A program made the position numbers and the translations under genes. Positions 24,206-33,314 of a DNA stretch of 64,000 nt are shown one piece after another. The DNA is taken from NCBI RefSeq assembly GCF_027270315.1, contig NZ_CP114413.1:7812001-7876000 (forward strand), in the 5' to 3' direction. Numbering within the stretch: the first letter of the stretch is position 1; each line of letters starts with the position of its first letter. This DNA comes from Streptomyces cinnabarinus (GTDB lineage Bacteria > Actinomycetota > Actinomycetes > Streptomycetales > Streptomycetaceae). Below the pieces are notes generated by a model. It ran no database searches. It was not told the DNA's origin and saw only the letters and a list, made by a program, of their open reading frames with translations.

Positions 24206-25549
24206 GTGTCCCCAAGCCCTGCCCGCGTCACGGCGATAGACACCTATGACATCCGCTTCCCCACCTCGCGCGAGCTCGACGGCTCCGACGCGATGAACCC
24301 GGACCCCGACTACTCGGCCGCCTATGTGGTGCTGCGCACCGACGCGGCCGACGGACACGAGGGGCACGGGTTCACCTTCACCATCGGGCGGGGCAACGAG
24401 GTCCAGGTCGCCGCGATCGCAGCGCTGCGCGGGCATGTCGTGGGACGGGACGTCCATGAACTGTGCGCCGATCCGGGGACGTTGAACCGCGACCTGATCG
24501 GGGACAGCCAACTGCGCTGGCTGGGCCCCGAGAAGGGCGTGATGCACATGGCGATAGGCGCGGTCGTCAACGCCGTTTGGGACCTGGCCGCCAAGCGCGC
24601 CGGGAAGCCGCTGTGGCAACTGCTCGCCGACGCCGAACCGGAGTGGATCGTCCGCCAGATCGACTTCCGGTATCTCACCGACGCGCTGACGCCTGAGGAG
24701 GCCCTGGAGATCCTTCGCCGGGGACGCGAGGGCGCCACCGGAAGACACGCCCGCCTGAAAGAACGCGGCTACCCCGCCTACACCACCTCCGCCGGCTGGC
24801 TCGGCTACGACGACGTCAAGCTCGCCCGGCTCGCCGCCGAGGCCGTCGCCGCCGGCTTCCGGCAGATCAAGCTCAAGGTCGGCGCCGACCTCGACGACGA
24901 CATCCGGCGCTGTCGGGTCGCCCGCTCGGTCGTCGGCCCCGACATCCGGCTCGCCATCGACGCCAACCAGCGCTGGGACGTCCCCGAGGCGATCCGCTGG
25001 ACCACCGCACTCGCCGAGTTCGACCCGTACTGGATCGAGGAGCCCACCAGCCCCGACGACGTCCTCGGCCACGCGGCCATCCGCAAGGCCGTCGCCCCGG
25101 TGAGGGTCGCCACCGGTGAACACGTCCACAACCGCGTCGTGTTCAAGCAACTGCTCCAGGCGGGCGCCCTCGACATCGTCCAGATCGACGCGGCCCGTGT
25201 CGGCGGCGTCAACGAGAACCTCGCCATCCTGCTGCTCGCGGCCAGGTTCGGCGTCCCGGTCTGCCCGCACGCCGGCGGGGTCGGCCTGTGCGAACTCGTC
25301 CAGCACCTGTCGATGTTCGACTACGTGGCGGTCACCGGCACCACCGAGAACCGGGTCATCGAGTACGTCGATCATCTGCACGACCACTTCCTCGACCCGG
25401 TGGTGATCCGCGAGGGTCACTACACGGCACCCACCGCGCCGGGCTTCTCGGCGGCCATGCGCCCCGAGTCGATCGCGCGGTACACCTTCCCGGACGGCGC
25501 CTTCTGGGCCGCCGACCTCAAGGCGCAGCAGAAGGGGCACGCGGCATGA
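24206..25549 (+). CDS. fucD: L-fuconate dehydratase (enolase superfamily)
   Basis: A 447-residue mandelate-racemase-type enolase-superfamily enzyme, matching L-fuconate dehydratases in length. It has the long N-terminal insertion around FTFTIGRGNEVQ, the catalytic KLKVG (about residue 221), metal ligands in DANQRW, EEPTSPDD and GEH, and the catalytic His in CPHAGGVGLCELVQH (about residue 355). It removes water from L-fuconate to give 2-keto-3-deoxy-L-fuconate, the central step of non-phosphorylative L-fucose breakdown. The start is GTG. Neighbours supply every other step: dehydrogenase, mutarotase, lactonase and ketodeoxyfuconate dehydrogenase. Related sugars such as D-arabinonate or L-galactonate may also be used. 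Confidence 0.9.
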   Translation: MSPSPARVTAIDTYDIRFPTSRELDGSDAMNPDPDYSAAYVVLRTDAADGHEGHGFTFTIGRGNEVQVAAIAALRGHVVGRDVHELCADPGTLNRDLIGDSQLRWLGPEKGVMHMAIGAVVNAVWDLAAKRAGKPLWQLLADAEPEWIVRQIDFRYLTDALTPEEALEILRRGREGATGRHARLKERGYPAYTTSAGWLGYDDVKLARLAAEAVAAGFRQIKLKVGADLDDDIRRCRVARSVVGPDIRLAIDANQRWDVPEAIRWTTALAEFDPYWIEEPTSPDDVLGHAAIRKAVAPVRVATGEHVHNRVVFKQLLQAGALDIVQIDAARVGGVNENLAILLLAARFGVPVCPHAGGVGLCELVQHLSMFDYVAVTGTTENRVIEYVDHLHDHFLDPVVIREGHYTAPTAPGFSAAMRPESIARYTFPDGAFWAADLKAQQKGHAA

Positions 25550-26307
25550 GCGACTTCGAGGGACTCAGCGCGCTGGTGACAGGAGGCGCCTCAGGCATCG
25601 GCCGGGCCACGGCGGAACTCCTGGCGGCGCGCGGCGCCCGGGTCGCCGTGCTCGACCTCGACCCGGCCTCCGCCTCCGTTGGCAAGCCGCTCCTCGCATA
25701 CCGCGCCGACGTCAGCGACGACACATCCGTCCGGGAGGCGGTCGCCGCCGCCGTCGCCGACCTCGGCGGACTGGACGCACTGATCAACAACGCGGGCATC
25801 GGCGCCCAGGGCACCGTCGAGGACAACGACGACGACGAATGGCACCGCGTCCTCGACGTCAACGTCGTCGGCATGGTCCGCACGGCCCGCGCCGCCCTTC
25901 CGCACCTGCGCCGGTCGCGGCACGCGGCGATCGTCAACACCTGCTCCATCGCCGCCACCGCCGGGCTCCCGCAGCGCGCCCTGTACAGCGCGACCAAGGG
26001 CGCCGTGTACTCCCTCACCCTCGCGATGGCCGCCGACCACGTCCGCGAGGGCATCCGCGTGAACTGCGTCAACCCCGGTACGGCGGACACCCCGTGGATC
26101 GGCCGTCTGCTCTCCAAGGCCCCCGACCCGGCCGCCGAACGCGCCGCCCTGGAGGCCCGCCAGCCCACCGGCCGACTGGTCTCCGCCGCCGAAGTCGCGG
26201 GTGCCATCGCCTATTTGGCGAGTCCGCTGTCCGGCGCCACCACCGGCACCGCCCTCGCGGTCGACGGCGGTATGCAGGGCTTGCGCCTTCGGCCGGTGAG
26301 CCAATGA
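25546..26307 (+). CDS. SDR dehydrogenase, probable 2-keto-3-deoxy-L-fuconate dehydrogenase
   Basis: A 253-residue classical SDR. The cofactor motif is TGGASGIG (residues 12-19), the acidic residues in VLDLDP after strand 2 point to NAD, NNAG is intact, the catalytic Ser is in NTCSIAA, and YSATK (about residue 147) supplies Tyr and Lys. The start overlaps the dehydratase stop (ATGA) and the end overlaps the aldo/keto reductase gene. In the known pathway an SDR oxidises 2-keto-3-deoxy-L-fuconate to the 2,4-diketo compound, which is then cleaved to pyruvate and L-lactate. Function is assigned from operon position; the sequence alone only shows an NAD-dependent SDR. Confidence 0.82.
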   Translation: MSDFEGLSALVTGGASGIGRATAELLAARGARVAVLDLDPASASVGKPLLAYRADVSDDTSVREAVAAAVADLGGLDALINNAGIGAQGTVEDNDDDEWHRVLDVNVVGMVRTARAALPHLRRSRHAAIVNTCSIAATAGLPQRALYSATKGAVYSLTLAMAADHVREGIRVNCVNPGTADTPWIGRLLSKAPDPAAERAALEARQPTGRLVSAAEVAGAIAYLASPLSGATTGTALAVDGGMQGLRLRPVSQ

Positions 26308-27230
26308 CCGCCCTCGGCCTCGGCGCCGCCGCCCTCGGCAACCTCTACACCGAGGTCACCGAGGAACAGGCGCACGCGGCGGTCGACGCCGCCTGGGAGC
26401 ACGGCATCCGCTACTTTGACACGGCCCCGCACTACGGCCTCGGCCTCTCCGAGCGCCGCCTGGGCGCGGCCCTGCGGGAACGGCCCCGCGAGGAATACCG
26501 GATCTCGACGAAGGTGGGCCGCCGCCTGGAGCCGTCCGACCTGGGCGGCGACGACCTGGCGCACGGCTTCGCCGTACCCGCCACCCACCACAGGGTCTGG
26601 GACTTCACCGCCGACGGCATACGACGCGCCCTGGACGCCAGCCTGGAACGGCTCGGCCTCGACCGCGTGGACATCGTCTACCTCCACGACCCCGACGACC
26701 ACGCCGAGGAAGCGTTCCGCGCGGGCTACCCGGCGCTGGAGCGGCTGCGCGCCGAGGGCGTGGTCGGCGCGATAGGCGCCGGGATGAACCAGGCGGAGAT
26801 GCTGACCCGCTTCGTCCGCGACACCGACGTCGACGCGGTCCTCTGCGCGGGCCGCTACACCCTCCTCGACCGGACCGCGCTCGCGGAACTGCTGCCCGCC
26901 GCCCAGGAGCGGGACGTGGACGTGGTGATCGGCGGCCCCTTCAACTCAGGTCTGCTGGCGGATCCGAGACCGGGAGCGACGTACAACTACACCCAGGCAC
27001 CGGCCGCGTTGATCGACCGCGCCCTGCGCCTCAAGAAGCTCGCCGAGCGCCACGGCGTCACTCTGCGCGCCGCCGCCCTGGCCTTCTGCGCGGCCCATCC
27101 GGCGGTCACCGGCGTGTTGGTCGGCGCCCGTTCGGCCGAGGAAGTGCGCGACTGCGCCGAGCAGTTCGCGACACCGGTACCCGAAGCCTTCTGGCAGGAG
27201 CTGCGCGACCTCCCCGAGGAGCCGTCATGA
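26304..27230 (+). CDS. Aldo/keto reductase, probable L-fucose (D-threo-aldose) dehydrogenase
   Basis: A 308-residue aldo/keto reductase. GIRYFDTAPHYGLG near residue 34 carries the catalytic Asp and Tyr, and the Lys is in RISTKVGRRL near residue 66. The catalytic His of the common tetrad falls in VYLHDPDD near residue 126. VGARSAEEV near the C-terminus is the cofactor-binding end. This matches the D-threo-aldose 1-dehydrogenase/pyridoxal-dehydrogenase-like branch, which oxidises L-fucose to L-fucono-1,5-lactone with NAD(P). Both ends overlap neighbours by 4 bp (ATGA), so translation is coupled. Galactose or D-arabinose could be alternative substrates. Confidence 0.82.
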   Translation: MTALGLGAAALGNLYTEVTEEQAHAAVDAAWEHGIRYFDTAPHYGLGLSERRLGAALRERPREEYRISTKVGRRLEPSDLGGDDLAHGFAVPATHHRVWDFTADGIRRALDASLERLGLDRVDIVYLHDPDDHAEEAFRAGYPALERLRAEGVVGAIGAGMNQAEMLTRFVRDTDVDAVLCAGRYTLLDRTALAELLPAAQERDVDVVIGGPFNSGLLADPRPGATYNYTQAPAALIDRALRLKKLAERHGVTLRAAALAFCAAHPAVTGVLVGARSAEEVRDCAEQFATPVPEAFWQELRDLPEEPS

Positions 27231-27541
27231 GAGTCGCTCTGCACACCAGGGTCCGCGCCGACCGCGTCGCCGACTACGAGGCAGCGCATCGTGAGGTCCC
27301 GGCCGAGCTCACGGCCGCCATCCGGGCCGCGGGCGCCACTTCCTGGACGATCTGGCGCAGCGGCAGCGACCTGTTCCACGTCCTGGAGTGCGCGGACTAC
27401 GCCCGGCTCCTCGCCGAGCTGGAGCGACTCCCCGTCAACGTGGCCTGGCAGGCACGCATGGCCGAGCTGCTGGACGTCGTGCACGACTACTCCGGCACGG
27501 GCGCGGACGCCGGGCTGCCCGTCGTCTGGGAGCTGCCATGA
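27227..27541 (+). CDS. L-rhamnose mutarotase-family protein, probable L-fucose mutarotase
   Basis: A 104-residue ferredoxin-like-fold protein of the DUF718 (RhaM/YiiL) family, the usual length. The recognisable positions are a His near residue 22 in AAHREVPAEL and the strand-turn regions SWTIWRSGSDLFHVLE and NVAWQARMAELL. Such proteins interconvert the alpha and beta anomers of deoxysugars. In a fucose operon the substrate is presumably L-fucose, speeding supply of the anomer used by the dehydrogenase encoded upstream. It overlaps both neighbours by 4 bp. Confidence 0.85.
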   Translation: MRVALHTRVRADRVADYEAAHREVPAELTAAIRAAGATSWTIWRSGSDLFHVLECADYARLLAELERLPVNVAWQARMAELLDVVHDYSGTGADAGLPVVWELP

Positions 27542-28371
27542 CGGTCGACGCGCATGTGCACGTGTGGGACCTGTCCGTGCGGGACCAGGACTGGATCGCC
27601 CAAGGCAGCCCGATCCGGCGGGACTTCACGGTCGCCGACCTTGAGCCCGAGGCCCGCGCGGCAGGCGTCGACCGGGTGATCCTCGTCCAGACCGTCACCG
27701 TTCGCGAGGAGACCCCGGAGTTCCTGGCCCTGGCCGCCGCCCACGACCTCATCGCCGGGGTGGTGGGCTGGACCGACCTGACCGCGCCCGGCGTCGCCGA
27801 GGAACTCGCCCGGCTGCGCGAACTCCCCGGCGGGCACCGCCTGAAGGGCATCCGCCACCAGGTCCAGGGCGAGCCGGACCCGCGGTGGCTGCTGCGGCCG
27901 GACGTCCAGCGAGGGCTGGCGGCCGTGGCCGACGCGGGACTCGTGTACGACCTGGTGGTCCTGCCCCACCAGCTCCCCGCCTGTGCCGAGGCCGCGGCGA
28001 CCCTGCCCGGACTCACCTTCGTCCTGGACCACTTGGGCAAACCCCCGGTGGCCGCCGGCGCCCTCGACCCCTGGGCGAGCGGCCTCCGCGCCCTGGCCGC
28101 GCTGCCCAACACCGTCGCCAAGCTCTCCGGCCTGCTCACCGAGGCCGACCCCGGCTCCTGGAGCGTCGCGGGACTGCGCCCGTACGCCGACACGGCCCTC
28201 GACGTCTTCGGCCCGGACCGGCTGATGTACGGCTCGGACTGGCCGGTGTGCACGCAGGTCGCCGCATACCACCAAGTCATCAACATCTCGGCTGAGTTGA
28301 CAGCCGGGCTCGACGAGCGCGAGAAGGAGGCGGTCCTCGCGCGCACCGCGTCCCGCGTCTACGGCGTGTGA
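27538..28371 (+). CDS. Amidohydrolase-family lactonase, probable L-fuconolactonase
   Basis: A 277-residue member of the COG3618 amidohydrolases, which include L-fuconolactone and L-rhamnonolactone hydrolases. Metal and catalytic positions are visible: DAHVHVWD at residues 4-11, GIRHQVQG near residue 104, a His in LDHLGKP near residue 163, and YGSDWPVC near residue 230. It should open the lactone made by the aldo/keto reductase to L-fuconate, the substrate of the dehydratase. It starts inside the mutarotase gene (ATGA). It is the last gene of the operon; the next gene is convergent after 36 bp. Confidence 0.85.
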   Translation: MTVDAHVHVWDLSVRDQDWIAQGSPIRRDFTVADLEPEARAAGVDRVILVQTVTVREETPEFLALAAAHDLIAGVVGWTDLTAPGVAEELARLRELPGGHRLKGIRHQVQGEPDPRWLLRPDVQRGLAAVADAGLVYDLVVLPHQLPACAEAAATLPGLTFVLDHLGKPPVAAGALDPWASGLRALAALPNTVAKLSGLLTEADPGSWSVAGLRPYADTALDVFGPDRLMYGSDWPVCTQVAAYHQVINISAELTAGLDEREKEAVLARTASRVYGV

Positions 28372-28407
28372 ACTCCGCTGTCCCGCCGGCCGACCCGGGG
28401 CGCGGCG

Positions 28408-29829
28408 TTACGGACGGACGCGCTCCGCCGCCAGCCGGGTCGGCGGCAGATACTCCCGTACATACGTCCGTTCCCAGCAGGCCCCCGTCTCCCGCAACTC
28501 CCGCCAGGTGGTGTAGCGGTAGCGGAAGAGACGGGCGCGGACGAAGCGGGGCGGCGCGTCGGGCGGGAAGGGGGAGCTGCGCAGCAGCTTCAGCGTGGCC
28601 CGGTCGTTCTCCAGCAGCCGCTCCACCAGCGTGCCGAACCAGGAACCCGCGTACGCGGGCGACAGCGCCGCGAACCACATCAGCCAGTCGAGCCGGAGAT
28701 GATACGGCGCGAACTGCCGCGGCCAGCGCCGGGGATCGCCGGGCTTGCCCTTGAACTCGTACTCCCGCCAGTCGGAGTCCGCACGCGGTACGTCGTCGGC
28801 GGTGCCCTCGATGACCACCTCGTAGCGGACCCGGCTGACGCTGCCGAACGCGCCGTAGGTGTTGACCAGATGGAGCGGGTCGAAGGAGCGGTTCATTACC
28901 TGACGACGGGAGATCATGTTGCGCACCGGGCGGTAGCCGAGGGCGAGCAGCAGCGCGGAGACCGTCAGCACGACGGCCGAGTACCACACAGGCGCGTCCG
29001 GCACCGAGGGCGCGGTGTCCGGGAGCCGGAGCGCGGACAGGGCCAGCGCGATGGTGATCCAGTTCAGCCAGGAGAAGTTGCCCGACAGCACCAGCCACAG
29101 CTGGGTGAGGATCATCAGGGAAGCGGCTGCCGTGGCGACGGGCTGCGGGGTGAACAGCAGGAATGGCACGACGAGTTGGGTGACGTGGTTGGCGGCCGCC
29201 TCGACGCGGTGCAGCGGCCGGGGGAGATGGTGGAAGAACCAGCTCAGCGGGCCGGGCATCGGCTGGGTCTCGTGATGGTGGTACAGACAGGTCAGCTTCC
29301 GCCAGCAGTCGTCACCGCGCATTTTGATCAGCCCCGCCCCGAACTCGACGCGGAACAGGATCCAGCGCAGCAGGAACAGCACCACGATCGGCGGGGCCAC
29401 CTCGTCGTTGCCGAGCAGGACGGCCAGGAAGCCCACCTCCAGCAGCAGGGACTCCCAGCCGAAGGAGTACCAGGTCTGGCCGACGTTCACGATCGACAGG
29501 TACAGCGCCCACGGCACCAGCCACAGCAGCATGGCGCCCCACAACGGAAGCAGCGCGTCCACGCCCGCGAGCAGCGCCGCCGACACCGCACAGCCCGCCC
29601 AGGCGCACACCGCGAAGAACCGGTCCGAGTAGTGGAGGTGGAACAGGCTCGGCGCCACCTTGAACGGCAGCCGGGACAGATACCGCGGCACGGGCAGCAG
29701 GCCCCGCTCGCCGATCAGCGCGCGGAACTGGAGCGCCGCCGTCAGGAACGCGACCAGATACAGCGCGGCCAGGGCCCGCTGGAAGACCAGCCGGCTCAGC
29801 CAGTACTCGGATGCGGTGAACCACTCCAC
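28408..29829 (-). CDS. Lipase maturation factor (LMF1)-family membrane protein
   Basis: A 473-residue integral membrane protein of the LMF1 family. I chose GTG 29829 because GAGGAG sits 8 bp upstream; the frame continues a further 18 codons without support. About seven to nine hydrophobic helices cover residues 15-320. The conserved FGWESLLLE and FRVEFGAGLIKMRGDDCW segments occur around residues 120-180. The C-terminal soluble region has YEFKGKPGDPRRWPRQFAPY and RLDWLMWFAAL, both typical. In animals the family helps fold dimeric lipases in the ER; the bacterial role is unknown but may be folding of exported proteins. It is divergent from the lipoprotein gene that follows. Confidence 0.85.
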   Translation of the reverse strand: MEWFTASEYWLSRLVFQRALAALYLVAFLTAALQFRALIGERGLLPVPRYLSRLPFKVAPSLFHLHYSDRFFAVCAWAGCAVSAALLAGVDALLPLWGAMLLWLVPWALYLSIVNVGQTWYSFGWESLLLEVGFLAVLLGNDEVAPPIVVLFLLRWILFRVEFGAGLIKMRGDDCWRKLTCLYHHHETQPMPGPLSWFFHHLPRPLHRVEAAANHVTQLVVPFLLFTPQPVATAAASLMILTQLWLVLSGNFSWLNWITIALALSALRLPDTAPSVPDAPVWYSAVVLTVSALLLALGYRPVRNMISRRQVMNRSFDPLHLVNTYGAFGSVSRVRYEVVIEGTADDVPRADSDWREYEFKGKPGDPRRWPRQFAPYHLRLDWLMWFAALSPAYAGSWFGTLVERLLENDRATLKLLRSSPFPPDAPPRFVRARLFRYRYTTWRELRETGACWERTYVREYLPPTRLAAERVRP

Positions 29830-29972
29830 GGTCTGCGCTCCTCGCGTCCATTGTCCCGCCGACAGCCTCCGGCCTCCGGTCACTCCGTGTGCCCGGCCGC
29901 TCCGGTTGCGTAACCCAAGTGGGTGAAGCAGACAATAGTGACGAACTGCCCGAAGAGAGGCGGGAGAACGAG

Positions 29973-31133
29973 GTGCGAACCCCCACCGGAATCCTGGTCA
30001 CGGCCTGCGTGCTCACCGTGGCGCTCCTGGCCACCGGCTGCGCCGGAGACGGCGACAGGGGCTCGGCGGCTAGCGAGGAGCTGTTCCTCCAGCCCGTCGC
30101 GGCCGCGGGGCCGGACCCCTTCACGGACTCCACCGCCACCTCGACGGCCACCCCGCCGCCGGTCACCCGAACGCCGCAGCCGGCCTCCGGCGGCGTCCGC
30201 TCCTACTCCGGGTCCACCCCGGGGCTCTACGGCGGCCAGGAGCGCGTCGGCAGCTGCGATGTGCACCGCCAGATCGGGTACCTCACCGCCGACGCGGGCA
30301 GGGGGCGCGCCTTCGCCGGGGCCGCGGGCATCTCCCGCGCCGGGATCCCGGACTACCTGCGCGGTCTCGCCCCGGTCGTGCTGCGCGCCGACACTCGGGT
30401 CACCAATCACGGGTACCGCGGGGGCGGGGCCTCCACCTACCAGTCCGTCCTCCAGGCCGGCACCGCCGTCCTCGTCGACAACCACGGCCTGCCCCGGGTG
30501 CGCTGCGCCTGCGGCAACCCGCTGGAGGCGCCGCGGGCGATGCCGGGGAACCCGGGCGCCAAGGGCGGCGCGTGGTCCGGCTACCGGCCCGAACGGGTCG
30601 TCGTGGTGACTCCGGCGCCCCGGATCATCGCCCACATCACGATCATCAACGTCGTCACCAACGCCTGGATCGAACGGCGGATCTGGCACGAGGTCCATCA
30701 CGACCGGCCCGTCCCGCGCCCGGAACCGCTGAGTCCGACTCCCGTGCCGGAGGCCAGCCTGTCGCCGCTCCCGGAGCACAGCCTGTCCCCGAGCGACGAG
30801 AGTGCCGAGCCCTTCGACGAGAGCACTGATCCCTTCGACGAGAGCACGGACCCCTCCGACGAGCGCACCGGCTCCACGGACACCCCGCTCGCACCCACGC
30901 TCACCCCGGAGGACACCGGGGACACCGGCACCGTGCCGACCGTGCCCGACTTCGACACCACCGTGCCCGAGGAGCCCGAGACCTTCCCCGACTCCCCGGA
31001 CGAGATCGGTCCCGAGTCGGTGCCCGAGACGCCCGACCTGCCCGACGGGGGCGGGCTGATCCCCGACGTCCCGGAGGACCCGTCCGCCTCCGGGAGCATT
31101 TTCGGCAGCCCGACGGACGTGTTCACCGGATGA
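29973..31133 (+). CDS. Secreted lipoprotein (DUF6777-like) with acidic repeat tail
   Basis: A 386-residue lipoprotein starting at GTG 29973. Its signal peptide ends in LLATGC (Cys about residue 20). After a Thr/Pro linker comes a folded domain of about 180 residues. It starts at SYSGSTPGLYGG and contains two Cys pairs' worth of residues (C in VGSCDVHRQ and CACG), and resembles the DUF6777 domain of Streptomyces; I recall the family but no function. The last 130 residues are acidic and Pro/Ser/Thr-rich, including four 7-residue repeats. Upstream, ACCCA-AG-TGGGT (29913-29924) is a small palindrome in the divergent promoter region. The protein is anchored outside the membrane. Confidence 0.7.
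   Translation: MRTPTGILVTACVLTVALLATGCAGDGDRGSAASEELFLQPVAAAGPDPFTDSTATSTATPPPVTRTPQPASGGVRSYSGSTPGLYGGQERVGSCDVHRQIGYLTADAGRGRAFAGAAGISRAGIPDYLRGLAPVVLRADTRVTNHGYRGGGASTYQSVLQAGTAVLVDNHGLPRVRCACGNPLEAPRAMPGNPGAKGGAWSGYRPERVVVVTPAPRIIAHITIINVVTNAWIERRIWHEVHHDRPVPRPEPLSPTPVPEASLSPLPEHSLSPSDESAEPFDESTDPFDESTDPSDERTGSTDTPLAPTLTPEDTGDTGTVPTVPDFDTTVPEEPETFPDSPDEIGPESVPETPDLPDGGGLIPDVPEDPSASGSIFGSPTDVFTG
30789..30872 (+). repeat. Four 21-bp (7-residue) tandem repeats in the lipoprotein tail
   Basis: The units are PSDESAE, PFDESTD, PFDESTD and PSDERTG, starting at 30789, 30810, 30831 and 30852. The second and third differ by only two bases, showing recent duplication. The stretch is acidic and likely disordered, serving as a spacer. 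Confidence 0.75.
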
Positions 31134-31193
31134 ACGGACGTCGTCGCCGGGCGACCGGTCGAAGAATCGGACAAATCCTGGCAAGGTGGGCCC

Positions 31194-33281
31194 ATGGTTG
31201 ATCGGGGAGCGAGCGCCCTGTCACTCCCGGACGACTGGCCCGCCCACCCGGACCCGATCCTGGCGCTCAACCGCATGGGCAGCTTCGACTGGGACCTGGA
31301 CAACGGTCTGTTCCACATGGACGCCCAGGCCCACGAGGTCTTCGACCTGCGCCCCGAGGAGTACGACGGCCGCCCCGAGAGCCTCGCCGTCCGGGTCCCG
31401 ATAACGGAGGGCCACCGCCTGGACACGATGGTCGCCCAGGCGATGAAGGACGGCAGTGAGAACTACGGCGCCTACTTCCGCATCCGCCGCCGCGACGGCT
31501 CCCTGCGCTGGACCCACACCCAGGGCTACATCCGGCGCGACACGACGGGCCGCCCGCGCCGCATCATCGGCATCGTCCGGGACGCCACCCAGGAGCTGAG
31601 CGAGAGCGCGGAGCGCCGTGACCGGGCCCAGCTGGACGAGGCCCGCCGCCGGCAGACCAGCGTGGTCGAGCTGACCACGGCCGCGCTCGCGCACGCCCGC
31701 ACCGTCCAGGACGTCATCGACGTGCTGAAGGACACCCACGGCCTCACCCATCTGGGCGCCACCAGCCTGGTCATGGGGCTGGTCGAGGCGGGCCGCATCC
31801 GGCTGATCGCCGAGGGCCCCGCCGGAAGCTTCGTCCCCGGCACCCGGATCACCGGCATCGAGGAGCCGTATCCGATGAGCGAGGTCGTCCGGACCCTCGC
31901 CCCGCGGTTCATCGAGTCACCGCAGGAGTTCGCCGACGGCTACCCCGTCCTGTGGCCGCACATCACCGACCTGGACATCACCTCGGCCGCCTATCTGCCG
32001 CTGATCGCCCAGGCCCGGCCGATCGGCGCCATGGGCCTGCTCTACAGCGACCGGCACGGCTTCTCGCCCGAGGAGCGCAACGTCCTGGTCGCCCTCGGCA
32101 GCAGCATCGCGCAGAGCCTGCAACGGGCGATGTTCTACGAGCAGGAGAAGGACCTGGCCACCGGACTCCAGCAGGCCATGCTGCCGCGCACCATCCCGAG
32201 CGTCCCCGGCGCCGACATCGCCGTCCGCTACCGGGCCGGCACCGCGGCGGGCACCCTCGGCCGGGACATCGGCGGTGACTGGTACGACCTGATCCCGCTG
32301 CCGGGCGGCCGGGTCGGCGCGGTCATCGGCGACGTCCAGGGCCATGACACGCACGCCGCCGCCGTCATGGGCCAGCTCCGGATCGTGCTGCGCGCCTACG
32401 CGGCCGAGGGGCACACCCCCGCGACGGTGATGGCCCGCGCCTCCGTCTTCCTCCACGAGCTGGACACCGACCGGTTCGCGACCTGCCTGTACGCGGAGGC
32501 GGACCTGGCGACCGGCGTGGTGCAGGTGGTGCGCGCCGGGCACATCGACCCCCTGGTCCGGGAGCCCGACGGAATCTGCCGTCGGGTGGTCGTGGAGGGC
32601 GGGCTGCCGCTCGGTCTGTCCGCCGAGTTCGGGCGTCTCGAGTACCCGGTGCGGACCCTGGAGCTGGACCCCGGCCACACGCTGCTGCTGTGCACCGACG
32701 GGCTGGTGGAGCTGCCCGGCGTCGACCTCGACGAGGGCATGCACGCGCTGACCGCCCTCGTCGCCCACGGCCCCGACGATGTGCGCAAGCTCGCCGACCG
32801 GCTGATCGAAGTGGCCGAGGAGCGCGGCGGCGACGACGATGTGGCGCTGCTCCTGCTGCGCCGCCGGGGTGTGGCCAGTCCGCAGACCGGCGGCCGGCTC
32901 CAGCAGCATGTGGCGCCGGGCGACCCGGAGGCCCTCACCCAGGCCCGGCACATGATCCGCGCCGCCGTGCGCGCCTGGGGCTCCGGCGAGCGGGCCGACG
33001 AGATCGAGCTGGTCGCCGACGAGCTGATCACCAACGCCCTGATGCACACCGAGGGCTCCGCGATCGTCACCCTGCGAGTCCTGACCGGCGCCGACGTACG
33101 CCTGCGGGTGGAGGTGGAGGACTCCTCCAGCGCCCTGCCCCGACGCCGCGAGGCAGGCGCCGACGGCGTCTCCGGCCGCGGCCTCCTCCTGGTCGAGCTC
33201 CTCACCGACGTATGGGGCGTGGAAGCGCGCGGCACCGGAAAGTGCGTGTGGTGCGAGTTCATGGTCCCGGGCCGGAACTGA
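31194..33281 (+). CDS. PAS-GAF-SpoIIE (PP2C) phosphatase with C-terminal HATPase domain
   Basis: A 695-residue cytoplasmic signalling protein. A PAS domain lies at about residues 22-140 (MGSFDWDLDNG ... GIVRDATQEL), a GAF domain at about 155-315, and a SpoIIE/PP2C phosphatase at about 325-555. The phosphatase shows the metal-binding DIGGDWYD, GDVQGHD and the late GGDDDVALLLL. An anti-sigma-type histidine-kinase-like ATPase closes the protein at about 570-692 (ELVADELITNAL, GRGLLLVELL). Such proteins dephosphorylate anti-sigma antagonists while the ATPase part can bind or phosphorylate them, so one polypeptide may both sense and switch a sigma factor. No antagonist gene lies next to it. The start is ATG 31194. 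Confidence 0.9.
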   Translation: MVDRGASALSLPDDWPAHPDPILALNRMGSFDWDLDNGLFHMDAQAHEVFDLRPEEYDGRPESLAVRVPITEGHRLDTMVAQAMKDGSENYGAYFRIRRRDGSLRWTHTQGYIRRDTTGRPRRIIGIVRDATQELSESAERRDRAQLDEARRRQTSVVELTTAALAHARTVQDVIDVLKDTHGLTHLGATSLVMGLVEAGRIRLIAEGPAGSFVPGTRITGIEEPYPMSEVVRTLAPRFIESPQEFADGYPVLWPHITDLDITSAAYLPLIAQARPIGAMGLLYSDRHGFSPEERNVLVALGSSIAQSLQRAMFYEQEKDLATGLQQAMLPRTIPSVPGADIAVRYRAGTAAGTLGRDIGGDWYDLIPLPGGRVGAVIGDVQGHDTHAAAVMGQLRIVLRAYAAEGHTPATVMARASVFLHELDTDRFATCLYAEADLATGVVQVVRAGHIDPLVREPDGICRRVVVEGGLPLGLSAEFGRLEYPVRTLELDPGHTLLLCTDGLVELPGVDLDEGMHALTALVAHGPDDVRKLADRLIEVAEERGGDDDVALLLLRRRGVASPQTGGRLQQHVAPGDPEALTQARHMIRAAVRAWGSGERADEIELVADELITNALMHTEGSAIVTLRVLTGADVRLRVEVEDSSSALPRRREAGADGVSGRGLLLVELLTDVWGVEARGTGKCVWCEFMVPGRN

Positions 33282-33314
33282 GAGCCTGCGTCACCCGAGT
33301 GGCACCCTGGACCC

